Assembly (NCBI GenBank): GCA_030737835.1
Contig: CM060853.1
Coordinates: 12,768,034 to 12,832,033, forward strand
Length of the DNA: 64,000 nucleotides
From: Acorus gramineus
Lineage: Eukaryota > Streptophyta > Magnoliopsida > Acorales > Acoraceae
Direction: 5' to 3'
Shown: positions 25,057-37,600 of the stretch, piece by piece
How positions within the stretch are numbered: position 1 is the first letter of the stretch
How the letters are laid out: the number at the start of each line of letters is the position of its first letter
The notes under the pieces: generated by a model
Seen by the model: only the letters and a program-made list of their open reading frames with translations
Told to the model about the DNA's origin: nothing
The model's database searches: none
Program-made: the position numbers and the translations under genes

Positions 25057-25572
25057 GGGAAAAATCTATATAACCCCCTATAAATTTATTAAAATTTATA
25101 TAACCTCCTAATTTTACTTAAAATCTATAAAATCCCCTGAAAACACTTAGTAAATCCAAATAACCCCCTAAAAAAATTTACGTTTACAGATTATGGATAT
25201 TTTGTAAATATTATGTTTGATTTACCCTGATATAAAACACAATATACCAAAAAAACCTATAATATGTTAAAAATGTAAAAAATCTTCTATAAAAGATGAT
25301 TTTACTCATCTGGATAGAGTTTTATAATATGTCCATTTTATCATTTTCATAGGATTTTTGCATTTTGTAGTAGTTTTTTAGTGTATCGTGTTTTTAGTCA
25401 GGGTTAATTAAACAAAATATGTGCAAAATATTCATCATTTATTAACAAATTTTTTGTTCAGGGGCTTATTTAGATTTATCAGATGTTTTCAAGGGGTTAT
25501 ATGGATTTTAAGAAAAATAAGGGGGTTCTATAGATTTCAGTCAACTTTCAGGGGGCTGTATGGATTTGTCAC
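25057..25572. mobile_element. Mutator-like MITE, CCATATAACC family, copy 2
   Basis: It begins GGGAAAAATCTATATAACCC and ends GGGGGCTGTATGGATTTGTC. Internal blocks (AATATTATGTTTGATTTACC and CCTGAAAACACTTAGTAAATC) match copy 1 at 5533-5950 closely. The flanks are A-rich and show only a rough 7/9 match, so the exact ends are uncertain. It lies just upstream of the zinc-finger gene and may overlap its promoter. Confidence 0.65.
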
Positions 25573-25679
25573 AAAAAAAAAAAAACCACTGAAGCTTAAG
25601 TGCACCTTATTAATACGGACTCAACAGCTGCTCCCGAAAATGTAGAAACCCTCGCATCGATCTGTCTCTCTGACACATA

Positions 25680-28600
25680 ATGGACTACACGAGGTGGACC
25701 ACAGCAAACACAACCACCCCTCCTCCGCCCCATCCGGCGGCGCAGCCTCCGCCGCCGCTGCCCTACTCCGCCGATGCCTACGCCCACCCCTACTACCGGC
25801 CCCCTCCGCCGCCCTATTACGCCGGCCAGCACTACTACTATCCTCCCCCGAACCCTAACCCGGCCGTCGTCCCGACCCCCCTCCCACCGAACCCCCTGAC
25901 GCAGCAGCAGCAGCGATACGAGGACGCGCCGCCGCCGGGGGTTGAGCTCTACGTGCCGCCGCAGCCGAACCCGTATATGCCGCACGGGGGTTACGAGGGG
26001 TGCTCGGTGGCTGTTACGTATGGGTACGGGCACGATCCGGTCGGATACAATGTGGTGAGTGACCCCTCCCTCTGGTTTTTCTGAATTTATGGATTTTTGT
26101 TATAAAAAAAGTTGGGACTTTTGTGAATTTTTTGGGATGGGAAATGTTGGTTCAAGGAGATATTGGAAAAAGACTACTAAAAAAACAAATCTGTTGCGAA
26201 ATGTGGGTTTTATGAGGTTTCAGATGGCAATTTAAAAGCAAGACCAAGTGCCAAGCTTGTGGACTTTGGTATGAGCCGATCAAGTGTCCCAATTTATTTG
26301 TATTGTTTTTATGGTTCACACAAAAATGAAATGTTTTTTTTCAAAGGAGAAGACCACATTGGGAGAATTTTTGGCTTAGACCCTGTTTAGAAACGGGAGA
26401 GTTAGCTTTTTCTCAAAAGCTGGATTTTCATGATGCTGCCTCTCCACATATTATGAAAAAGCTAGCTTTTGGGTACTTTTTTGTAAAAATGTGTCAGCTG
26501 TTTTTAATTAAGCTGTGACTTTAGTGTTTTTTGTTTGGAAACATGTTTGGGAAACTTAGCTTCCTTCAAACCCAAAAGCTACCCAAACTCGTTTCAAAAT
26601 AGGGCTTAGCATAAAAAATCTCTTGTGAGGCTGGGAACAAACATATTTTAATGTTAGATATAGTGCTAGAGAAAATGGGGAAGGGGTAGCTCCTTCTGTA
26701 ATTGTGGGTGAATCATTCTAGAGGGAAGTTAAAAGGGTCGAGACTTTTGAAAGTATGCTTTGCTCCTTTTTTTTCTGTTTTTTTTTTTATTTCTTTTCGA
26801 TAAATGTAAGGGGAATACCCTTCGTTGATTTCATTGAGTAATTAAAAATATCCTTTTTCTTTGATTGGGGAAAAATGTATTGGCCTTGAGAGGCACACAT
26901 CCTTCCCAAATCCCAACAGAGAATTTCATGAGTCTCGGAAAAAAACATAATGATGCAGAAGTTCACCTTTGAGAACGGTGTTGATTGCCTGCTTGACTAG
27001 TTAAGGCGGCATTTTGTTGCATGCTTACCATTAGTAAGGCTATGTAACAATGAATTATTATTGTACTCTTGTGTCCTTGTGAAGGTGGTATTTCATATCC
27101 TGCAAATGAAAATCTGTTCGAGAACTCAACAGCAAACATTATAAAATTTTTCTAATATGTGGATATTGGTTTCCTTCATTAAACATTACAACCAACCAAT
27201 ATTGTCGAAGTCAATGGTGCTTGATCAACAAATTTTTATGAAAAATATTAAAATATTTGCCTTTTATAATAGGATACTTGAATTTTTCAAATGGTTATTT
27301 GTTAAACAATGAAACATAGAGGACTCACAGGCCATTATTGACCTCATTAACTGAATTCTATTTGCAGCCTTGTGAAAAAACCCAAATCACCATCCATACT
27401 CAATGGAAATTGTTTTGACTATCAGAAATAGCACTTGTCTATTGTACTAGCTTGTATGGTATCATTTGTGGAGAAATGTGAATATGCCATTGAACTTCCC
27501 AATATGATGGGCATATATGTTATAGATGGGTGTTTGAGTTTCTGAGTGCCTCTTTCTACCCTACTTTTTTTTTTAATTTTAATTTTAATTTTGGTGTAAA
27601 GGCCTTTATCAGGTGTTGTATTTATATCAAAACATAATGTCTACAAAAACATAATTACATGAGAGAGAGCCGTAGCTCATCTACATGTTCTATACATTGT
27701 TTTACACTCTAGACATATGGAGCTATAGCACTACGTATGCCATCATGCAGTAGACCCTCAGTCTGACCCGATGCTTGTGTTCTTCAGACCAGTTTAGCGA
27801 GGGCCTTCGCTGCCTGTACAAAATTTCATGGAACTTTGTAAACCTGGATAGTTTTGCCCCATTCTACTCCTACATGTACACATTGTACCAAAGATTGTAA
27901 GTTGTAACTGTGGCGGGCCAGGCCCCGGGTCCTGTAATGCTCAGAAGTTCTCGACATCTGCACATATAATTAAATTTTTCATCTTCCGTTGTCTGGCAAA
28001 AAGAATCCCTTGTTTGGTGGCCTCTGATTCTGCTCAAAGAGGTGAAGCCCATGCCCAATGTAGATATCCACCACCAATAATCCTGAAAGGCCTATCAGTT
28101 GAGGATATAAATCCTGCATCGCCATTTCGGTTTTGTAAATCCACACTTCCATCCATGATCAATATGGATTGTTGATGCAGCACTGTGTTCTCCTGTTCCA
28201 TCAGTCCTCCATGCACAGCCATCATAGGACATCTTTCCAATGTCCTCAACAATGGGTTCAGCTCCCTCTGTGCAATCAGTCTAAGGCTTTTACTAGACAA
28301 GCTAAGAGCCTTTTCAGCCACTGTCCTAGAAGAGGGCTGAATTCCTTTGAATACAAATGAATTGCTTAACTTTTAAATTTGCCAAAGCATTTCTCCAACA
28401 GTACCTGGGATTCTATTGCTTCAGAATGGTAATTCCAGTCCATGGGGAGGTAAATTTTTAGGCCAGTTTTCTGACAACCAAACAGTATTTGGTGGATGAT
28501 ACCGCTGCGTGATGTAACTTCAGCATTCTGCACTGTAATCACGTTCTGCAAATAGGTGTCTAGTTGTTTCCGGATCCAATTCACAAAGCGGGCAAGATGT

Positions 28601-31600
28601 CTCATGTTAAGTCCAATATGGTCCAGATAAACTCGAGTGGGTAATCTATTCCAGTTAAATTTCCATACAAAAACTTTAATTTTTGGTAATGTTGGCAGTT
28701 TCCAAATTACCTTCCAACAGCCCTCAGAAGATGAAGTAGTTTTGGGACTATGGGTGAATAGATTTCTCTCCGACTAGGCTTTGACGATGTAGACTCCTCC
28801 CAACTCCAGGGTGCTGCAGAATTTGGCTTATTCTGTGGAGGCCTCATGTTGGTAATGATTTGCACCCAGAAATCTGGAAAAATATTACTCATTAGTTGGA
28901 TATTCCAAATCCCGCCTGTGATAACCTGTGAAAGGCAATAGTCAAGCACCACAAAATCCATATTCAGGAAACTTGGGATTGTTGAGAATGGGATCAGAGA
29001 TAACCATGGGTCTCGGATCAGATCAACTGCACATAGCTCGTCTGGAATTAACTGAACCTGTTTTCTAATCAGCTTCAGGCCCTTGCATAACGCCTACCAT
29101 GTATGCGATGATGTTGTTGTGGTTGTAACCTCCCATGGATTCCCCTGCCAATGATATGTCAGCGCAAGGAAAGGCTCAATGTAATGATGGGGCAGTAAGA
29201 ATCTGAAGGCTATCATGCCAGCGTGGCTGGATGTAACATGGATTGAAAGCGTATGCCCAGTCTACCTTCTGATTTTGCTGTAGTAACTACCTCCCAGCAG
29301 ACAAGATGTACATCTTTCTGATGTTCTTTGTGCCCTCAAAGGTTCGCATCATTTTTTTTCCAAACTATTCAGTATTGAAACTGGCATTGCAGCCGCCATC
29401 ATCAAATGTTGCGGAATGGCTGTTATGACAGCTCTTAGGAGTTGTATTCTTCCTGCCATGGTAAGCAGTTGAGCTTTCCACTGCGCCAACTTACTCTGAA
29501 CGACCCTGTCTTCTTGCTGCCGAGTTCTTAATTTGAATACCCAGATACTTCCAGGATGAATTCGCCACCTGCATCTGCAGTATTCTAGTCACCCATCTTC
29601 TGAATTTACAGGCCTGTATCCATCTGATCACCTGTCTGGAAAGCCAAATTCCCTCAAAACGCGGAGTACTCCATCCCATTCTCTTTCTCCCCTGCTTGAA
29701 TGCATGGGTTTAACAAAATGACTTTCTATGCTGCTGATACTTCAATTGTTATTTTTTTTTTTGTACTTAGATTCCTTCATATGATCTTATATACTCGTCA
29801 ATCATCTGAGTGGTTTTTATTTTGTGTACTGAATGTTGCTGCAAGCCTTGCCCATGGAACTATTATTGCCAAGTTGTCGTGCAACTTGTGGTCTAAATTT
29901 ATGCTGCTTCTTTACTACCCTCCAAAGACTGAGCTAGACTGACTGTATAATTGTAAGCCATGTTCATATAAACAAATAAATTGGATAATTTTGCCACCCA
30001 TTATCAGGATGGGCAATAGATTTTCTCATAATTCCATTGATGTTAATTTCTATCAGTTCATAATTCACTTGAGAGAAGATTGTTAGAAAGTTTAACTCAT
30101 TTGGCATGTTCATCATTGCATATGATTATCTTGTGTTCAATGTTCCTTCCTCCAACCTTTTTTTCCCCATAACTCTTATCTACTTGCTTTCTCCAATAGC
30201 TATGAGAATAATAGGGGCATGTGATTCAGAGAATCATTAGATTGGGTAGCCAATGCACTCCGGGAATGATTGGACCACCAGAAACAGTCTAGGAAATAAA
30301 AAGCAGGAGGCAGGAATAAAGCTCAATGATCTCCAAATCTTACAAAATCCATATTTTGTGGGGGAGATCAAGAGTAATATCTTTGCCACAAAATACTGGC
30401 CAAATTCTCTCATTAAGGCCATTAGACAAATAAATCTGTCAAATTTGGTAATAGTTTGCAGGGCTGATTTTCTTTCCTTAAATATCATATTGCCATCAAT
30501 TTTGATAGATTTGTAGGATTTTCTAATAAGTGGCTATAATATTATGTAATATTGAGATTCCTAATTGGCCCTTATTGAGTTTGTATAAGAGGACTTGTAG
30601 CCTAGACATAATCAACTTTCATCTATCAATAATATTCGGTTATTTTAGTGTTCCTTCTCTTGGAGAGAGATTGTCTAAGATCTTAACATAAATCAGATCT
30701 TTTTGCGTTGGTGGTATCAGAGCTAGGATTTGCCTGGCTCAATGGCACATGATGACGTAGAGAACAACCACCCTATTGACGGTGATCTTGGGGTGTAGAA
30801 GCTGTGTTAGAAGTTGCAAGATGAACAAAAATAGAATCAACAACAATTTCTTGACATTCAATTACAACTACAGGAGATTTGCAAGATGCTGGCTGGTGTA
30901 AATCTCCACACCGACATCAGACAACCTGGAAGGGATGGGGTGCGAGCTAAGGGGTTTGCCCAAGGCCAACTTGTTGTTTACAACGTTGTTCGACGATCTC
31001 TTCGTTTTCAACCTGATAACGAGGATGATTCAAGTGATGAAGTTAATAGAATAAACGACTATCAGTTGAAGCAGCGGCAACAAGAGAGCAGTGATTATCG
31101 ATTGAAGGTGGATCTCTTTCTTCAATGATAATCTACACATCAAGAATTTTCTCGATCGGATCTCTGAGGTCAAGCGCTTCTTCGAGATGATGGAGGTGCC
31201 TGAGGAGAAGATGGTCAAGCTGGTGGCCTTCTCTTTGAAGAGCGGTGCCGCCATTTGGTGGGACAACCTTCAAAGGACTAGACAACGCCAAGGAAAGACT
31301 TTCATTCGTACATGGTGGAATATAAAAGAACTCTTCATGGGTTGGTTCCTTCCACCGAACTACGAGCAGTACCTATTCCAACTGTATCAAAATTGCCGTC
31401 AAGGTAACCAATCCGCTTTTGATTATACTGTTGAATTTTTTAGACTTTTGGATCAGAATAATATTGAAGAGATTGTTTTACAACAGGTGGTCCGATACTT
31501 TAATGGGTTGAGGCCATCTATTTGAGATCGGATTGATCTACAGGTGGTGTGGAGTGTGGACGAGGCCCATAATATGGTGTTAAAGGCGGAATTCATGGAT

Positions 31601-34600
31601 CAACGGATGGGAGGTTCCTCAGCCTTCTGTAGGAGTGTCCCAAATACATCTTTTCCTAATAAAGGGAAGGGTGTTCCTCTCCAAGTCTTCCCTACCAACC
31701 CAAAGGGGTACCACCAAGGAGCGCAAACGGCGAACAAGGTGGAAGTAATCAAACATGGTTCCAATGAACTGTAAAGCACCAAGGAATCAAAATCCATACG
31801 TGAGGCCTACACTCGACACTTGTTTTTGATGTAAAAAGCCATGACATCGATCCCATGGATGTCCTGAACGAAGGTCGATGAACCTCGTGGAGGAGGACGA
31901 TGAAGGTGTCATGAGGAACGGCATAACTGATAGTGATGATGTATATGAAGGCGCTGAGTTCACAGAAGAAGGGGAGGGTCAACTTTGTCGTACAACGATG
32001 TCGTACTTGTCAAAGGAAGAGTTCTTCGGTCAACGCCTCAACATCTTCTGATCCTACTACACGATCAACAAGAAAGTCTGCGATTTAATCATGGATGGTG
32101 GGAGCTGCGAAAATTGTGTCAAGAAAACTGGTGGACCACTTGAAGCTACCAACGGAGGCGCATCACACACCTTACTCTATAGGCTGGATCAAGAAGGGAC
32201 CATTTGTGAAGGTGACTGAGGTTTGCAAGGTACTTATCTCTATCGTCAAATTCTATAAAGATGAGGTGCTTTGTGTCGTGGTGGACATAGATGCTAGCCA
32301 TGTATTGTTGGGCAGACCTTGGCAGAATGACGTTGAGATCACCTTTTGAGGCCGTGACAACACTTATGTATATGTCTAGGAGATGCACGAGATCGCAAAC
32401 AGCAGCCAATCCGCAAGGCACTGGAGAGACTGAGAGCCAATCTTTGTTGACCATCACCACAATCCGAAACAGAGTCTGTGAGCGACATTAAAGATGCCAA
32501 GGCAGTATATTGCTTAGGTATCAAGGCCCTTGTGGTGGAAGGTCAAGAAGAAACTCCAAAGACAATAGCCCCCAGCATGAAAGTGTTATTGGAGAAGTTC
32601 AAGGACCTGATGTCTGAAGAATTACCCGACAAACTACCGCCAATGAGAGACATCCAACACCACATAGACCTCGTTCCAGGGGCAAGTTTGCCTAATCTAC
32701 CACACTATTGGATGAGTCCGAAGGAGTGTGAGATTATACGAAAGAAATCTTAGAGTTGCTGCGAAAGGGATTCACAAGCGAAAGCATGAGTCCTTGTGTT
32801 GTTCCTGCCTTGTACCAAAGAAGAATGGAAGTTGGCATATGTGCATTGATAGCAGGGCCATCAATTGAATTATCGACAAATATCGATTCCATATTCCCCG
32901 CCTAGATGATATGTTGGATATGCTAGAGGGTTGGAAGGTCTTTGCAAAGATTGAGCGGATATCATCAGATTTAAATCTAGCCAAGAGATGCATGGAGGAA
33001 GGCGTTCTAGAGCAAGGACAGATTGTATGAGTGGCTGGTCATGCCTTTTTCCAATACACCTAGCACCTTCATGTGCATGGTGAACTGGGTATTACGATCT
33101 TTTGTTGGAAAATTCGTTGTCGTACATTTTGGTGATATACTCACATGTAGTCAAGCTGAAGAAGAACACCTAGATCCTGTGCGACAAGTGTTAGTTGTCT
33201 TGAGGGAAAATAAATTATTTATTCACCTCAAGAAATGTAGCTTTATGAGTCGTTGCCTCCTATTTTTGGGGTGCATAGTCAATGCTAATGGGATTCATGT
33301 AGATGAGAAAATCCGAGCCATTAGAGAGTGGCCAACACCTAAGACCGTTGGAGATGTATGAAGTTTTTATGGTCTAAGTCACTTTCTATCGTTGATTTGT
33401 TTGGAATTTCAGTACCATCACGGCACCAATCACAGAATGCATGAAGAAAGGAAAATTTATGTGGGGTGAGGCTGCAGAAAACAGTTTTGCCTTGATTAAG
33501 GAGATCGTGTACCACACCAGTTCTCACACTTCCCAATTTTGAAATTTTTTTTGAGATGGAGTGATGCTAACGACACTGGCATTGGTTTTGTTCTATCGCA
33601 AGAAAAGAGGCTCGTTGCTTTCTTCAGCGAGAAGTTGAGCGATGCGTGACAAAAGTGGAGCACGTATGATATAGAGTTTTATGTTGTCGTATGCGCTTTG
33701 AAGCAATGTGATTATAATCTAATCCAGAGGGAGTTCATATTATATTTCGACCATCAAGCCTTAAAGTTTATCAACACTTAGAAACACTTGGACAACATGC
33801 ATATTAGGTGGTCTAATTTTATTCAAAAATTTCTTTTTGTTATTCGTCATAAATCTGGTGCTACTAATTGTGTTGTTGATGCTCTGGGCCGCCAAGCCAC
33901 ATTGTTGATGACATTAGCCCATGAGGTCGTGCGCTTTGAGAATTTAAAGGAGTTATATGCTGAAGATGATGATTTCCGCGACATCTAGACCAAGTGCGAG
34001 GAGTGTCAACCTATTGGCGCCTTTCACATTACTAAAGGATACTTGTTCCAAGGAAATCGTGAATGCATTACATGAACTTCTCTACGAGAGAAGTTGATTC
34101 GTGATCTTCAAGACGGAGGATTGAGCGGTCACTTGGGACGAGACAAAACCATCGCAATCATGGAGAAGAAGTACATTGTGAGAAAGTGCTACATGTCAAA
34201 CTAAAGAAAGACAGAGAAGAGGTACTTCTGACCCCAACTAAAGAAAGATGTGGGAAACATTGTGAGAAAGTGCTACATATGTCAAACATCCAAAGGCCAG
34301 TCCCACAATACTGGTCTTTACATGCCTTTATCTACTCCTAATTGTATTTGAGAGGACATCTCTATGGATTTTGTGTTGGGTCTTTCTCGTACCCAACGAG
34401 GAGTTTATTCTGTGTTCGTGGTGGTGGATAGATTCTCTAAGATGGCACACATCATTCCTTGCCGAAAAACGTGAGACGCGTCTCATATCGCGTGATTGTT
34501 CTTTCGTGAGGTGGTGCGTTTACATGGCATTCCAAAATCCATCACTTTTGACCGTGATACGAAGTTTCTTAGTCATTTTTGGGTGACTTTATGGAAGATG

Positions 34601-37600
34601 TTCAGCACCTTGTTAAATCGCAGCAACACCGCACCCACAATCTGAGGGCCAAACGGAGGTAACAAATAGAACATTGGGAAATATGCTATATAATATTTGT
34701 GGAGACAAACCCAAGCAATGGGATCATGCATTGCCGCAAGCGGAATTTGCGTACAATAGTGCTATTCATAGTTCCACAGGAAAATCTCCTTTTGCCCTTG
34801 TGTATGTTTCTGTTCCAAAACATACTGTGGACTTGGTGCCATTACCTAAAGATCCAGCTATTAGTGTTGCGGCGGAGGATATGGTGCGACAACCCCAGGC
34901 AATACAGGAAGACGTGAAGCGAAAGCTCGAACAAACCAACGCAAAGTACAACTAGGCTTCTGACAAACATATGTGGAAGGTGATTATGTGATGGTTTTCT
35001 TGTGGAAAGAGAGGTTTCAGTGAGATGCTACAACAAGTTGGAAACCCAAGAAATAAGGTCCATACAAGATCTTGATGAAAATCAATGATAATCCTTATGT
35101 CATTGATCTGCCAGAAGAGGTGGGAATTTCCAAAACTTTCAATGTAGCAGATTTGTACGAATATCATGTTGAAGAACCTGTCTACCCCGATTCTAACTCA
35201 AGGTCAGGTTCTCTTCAAGTGGAGGAGACTGATGCAGATTGGGTGGCCAATGCGTTCCTGGAACGATTGGACCACCAAAAGTCCAGGAAATAAAAAGCAA
35301 AAGACAAGAATAAAGCTCAGTGATCTTCAAATCTCACAAAATCCATATTTTGTGGAGGAGATCAAGAGTAATATCTATGCCATTCAATATGTCCTATATT
35401 GGCTAAATTCCCTAATTAAGGCCATTAAATAAGCAAATCTGTCAATTTTGGTAATAGTTTGCAGGGCTGATTTTCTTTCCTTAAATATGAGATTACCATC
35501 ATTTTGATAAATATGTAGTTTCTAATAAGTGGCTTTTATATTTTGTAATATCGAGATTCCTAAATTAGTTCTTTTGAGTATGTATAAGAGGATTTGTAGC
35601 CTAATGGTATAATCAACTTTTTTCTATAAATGATATTGGGTTATTTTAGTTTTCCTTCTCTTTGAGAGATGTTGTATAAGATCTTGACATAGATAAGATT
35701 TTTTATCGTTCTTCTGCTGCGCTAACATGGGACTTAGGATTTATGGGTGCTACCTTCTAAATACTAGAAGATAGAAAGCGTTTCTTCTAGTTTTCATCAG
35801 TTGATTAAGATTGGCTCAGATTTAAAGCAAATAAATCTTCTATGATGGTTGGGAGTTCATCACCTCTTCAAAGATGCACATTATCACGATCCACTCATAG
35901 AAATCCAACTTTGATGATGATATTTGAAGGTATTATCATTAATTGTTCTAGATAAATTTTTGTGCATTATGATTGTAAGTTTTTTTTTTTTTTTTTTGAA
36001 GTGACTGGCTATTTAATTGTCATCTTAATGTTTTATCTGAAATGTGGACATTTGCAACACTTTTATATGGAATCTCATGTGCTCTTAGACTGGTTTATGT
36101 GCATGATTTGAAAATCCTGTTAAATTGGTTCTATTGCTTGTGAGATGTACTTTTGGTATAGGAGTATGCCTGGGTCAATGGAATTTTTGAAATAGTTTCT
36201 AGCAGTTTGAGAAGTGCTAGAGGCTGCCTTGTGAGCTGATAAAGCTTATGATGTAGTGTGTTGGAACTTGGAACCCTGTAGGGACATCATACTTCCTGTA
36301 GGGACATCATACTCGTGCATTATTTCTCATCAAAAGTTGCAAGACATTCGATCTGGGAAAAAATTCATGATGGTTAGATGCTAAGTTAATAATGGTGAAT
36401 CTTCCTCCTAAGGTCAAATATTTTGATTGAAATATTTTGTGCAGAAAATGCAATATGGAGGAGTGCACTGATCATCTGATTGTGAAATACATAGGTGTGG
36501 AGAAGATTGAGCATTGCTTGGTGTAAGAGGTATGTGTATGAGTCTGTCAAGAAGGTTTGGGAAAGATTTAAGTAGTTCAAAAAGAAAGCAGACTGGAGTG
36601 TAAAACAGAAAATAATTCAACTCACCCCGCACACTGTTTATTGAGCCACTCACAGGGAGTTAAGAAAAACATTCCACACAAAGGTGTGCTACATGGAAAA
36701 TATATGGAGTAACATGTTAACCTACCTATGGGATGGGGGTAAATATAAATTAGAGCACCTACAGTGAGATTAAGTAGTGAGAGTGGGTTTGTAATTTTGT
36801 TTTGTGATATTTGGGCTTTAGTACTGTATAACAAAATGTTGTCATTACCTTTGCATTGGATGTTTAATTGTGTAAAGATCTGACCATTTTTTTAATCCTT
36901 TTTTGACATGCAAGGATGGATAGTTTTGATTTCCGAGAATGGAAAACTCTGTGTATAGAGAGATAAAATGAACATTACTAATTGGTCTAGATAAAAGGTC
37001 ATCTACGGAGATTGGCAATTGGATAGAAATCATACGAGAGATTCTTGATGGATGGGTGGCAGACTGTTTTTGTTCGTAATATTGAACCGTGTTGCTAAGG
37101 AGTAGGTTTGTGTGCAAAGGTATGGGCTGATTCACTGGTATATATTTATTTATTTTTCCTGTGGGAGGTGAGCTGTGTCCAACCTAGTCCTTTTGGGCAA
37201 GTTTTGTAAGATATCAGTGACGACTTTCATAATTAAAAAAAAAAATCACTTTTCAAAACACACACACACACACAAAAGCATCTGTAAACATCAACTACCT
37301 TTTTTTTTCTTTCAAAATTCTGCAACATACTCCAGTTATCTTTAGCATGCTGTTAGTTGAAAGTTGAATATCTTTCTTATGTTAGGTTAAAAATTGCCAA
37401 AAATTATGAAAGTTCTGTCTTTGTCTGATATGCATGCTCTGAGTCAGCACTATATGTAGACTTGTACATTAATAAGTCATGAGGTGTATGAAATTCTCAA
37501 ATTTGACTCATTCCCAGGGTAGGAAGAAGCCATTAGCTCCAGCAAATACTGAGGATCTTGAGACAAAGAGAAAGAAAATGATTGAGGAGGGAGCAGAGCC

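Larger units (their letters stand above)
30234..35709 (+). mobile_element. Degenerate Ty3/Gypsy LTR retrotransposon in intron 1
   Basis: Two similar LTRs (30234-30707 and 35230-35709) flank a 4.5-kb interior with gag, protease, reverse transcriptase, RNase H and integrase pieces in Gypsy order. A primer-binding site for initiator-Met tRNA lies at 30709-30720. Numerous stops and shifts make it inactive. No target duplication is evident. It has the same orientation as the host zinc-finger gene. The last readable integrase-region ORF runs across the start of the 3' LTR. Confidence 0.9.

Noticed and set aside
31030..31266. - strand ORFs across the Gypsy element
   Set aside because: They oppose recognisable gag and pol on the + strand and carry no domain.
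37257..37275. AC dinucleotide run, and other simple repeats at 14055, 39719 and 53717
   Set aside because: They are ordinary microsatellites, with nothing pointing to a special role.
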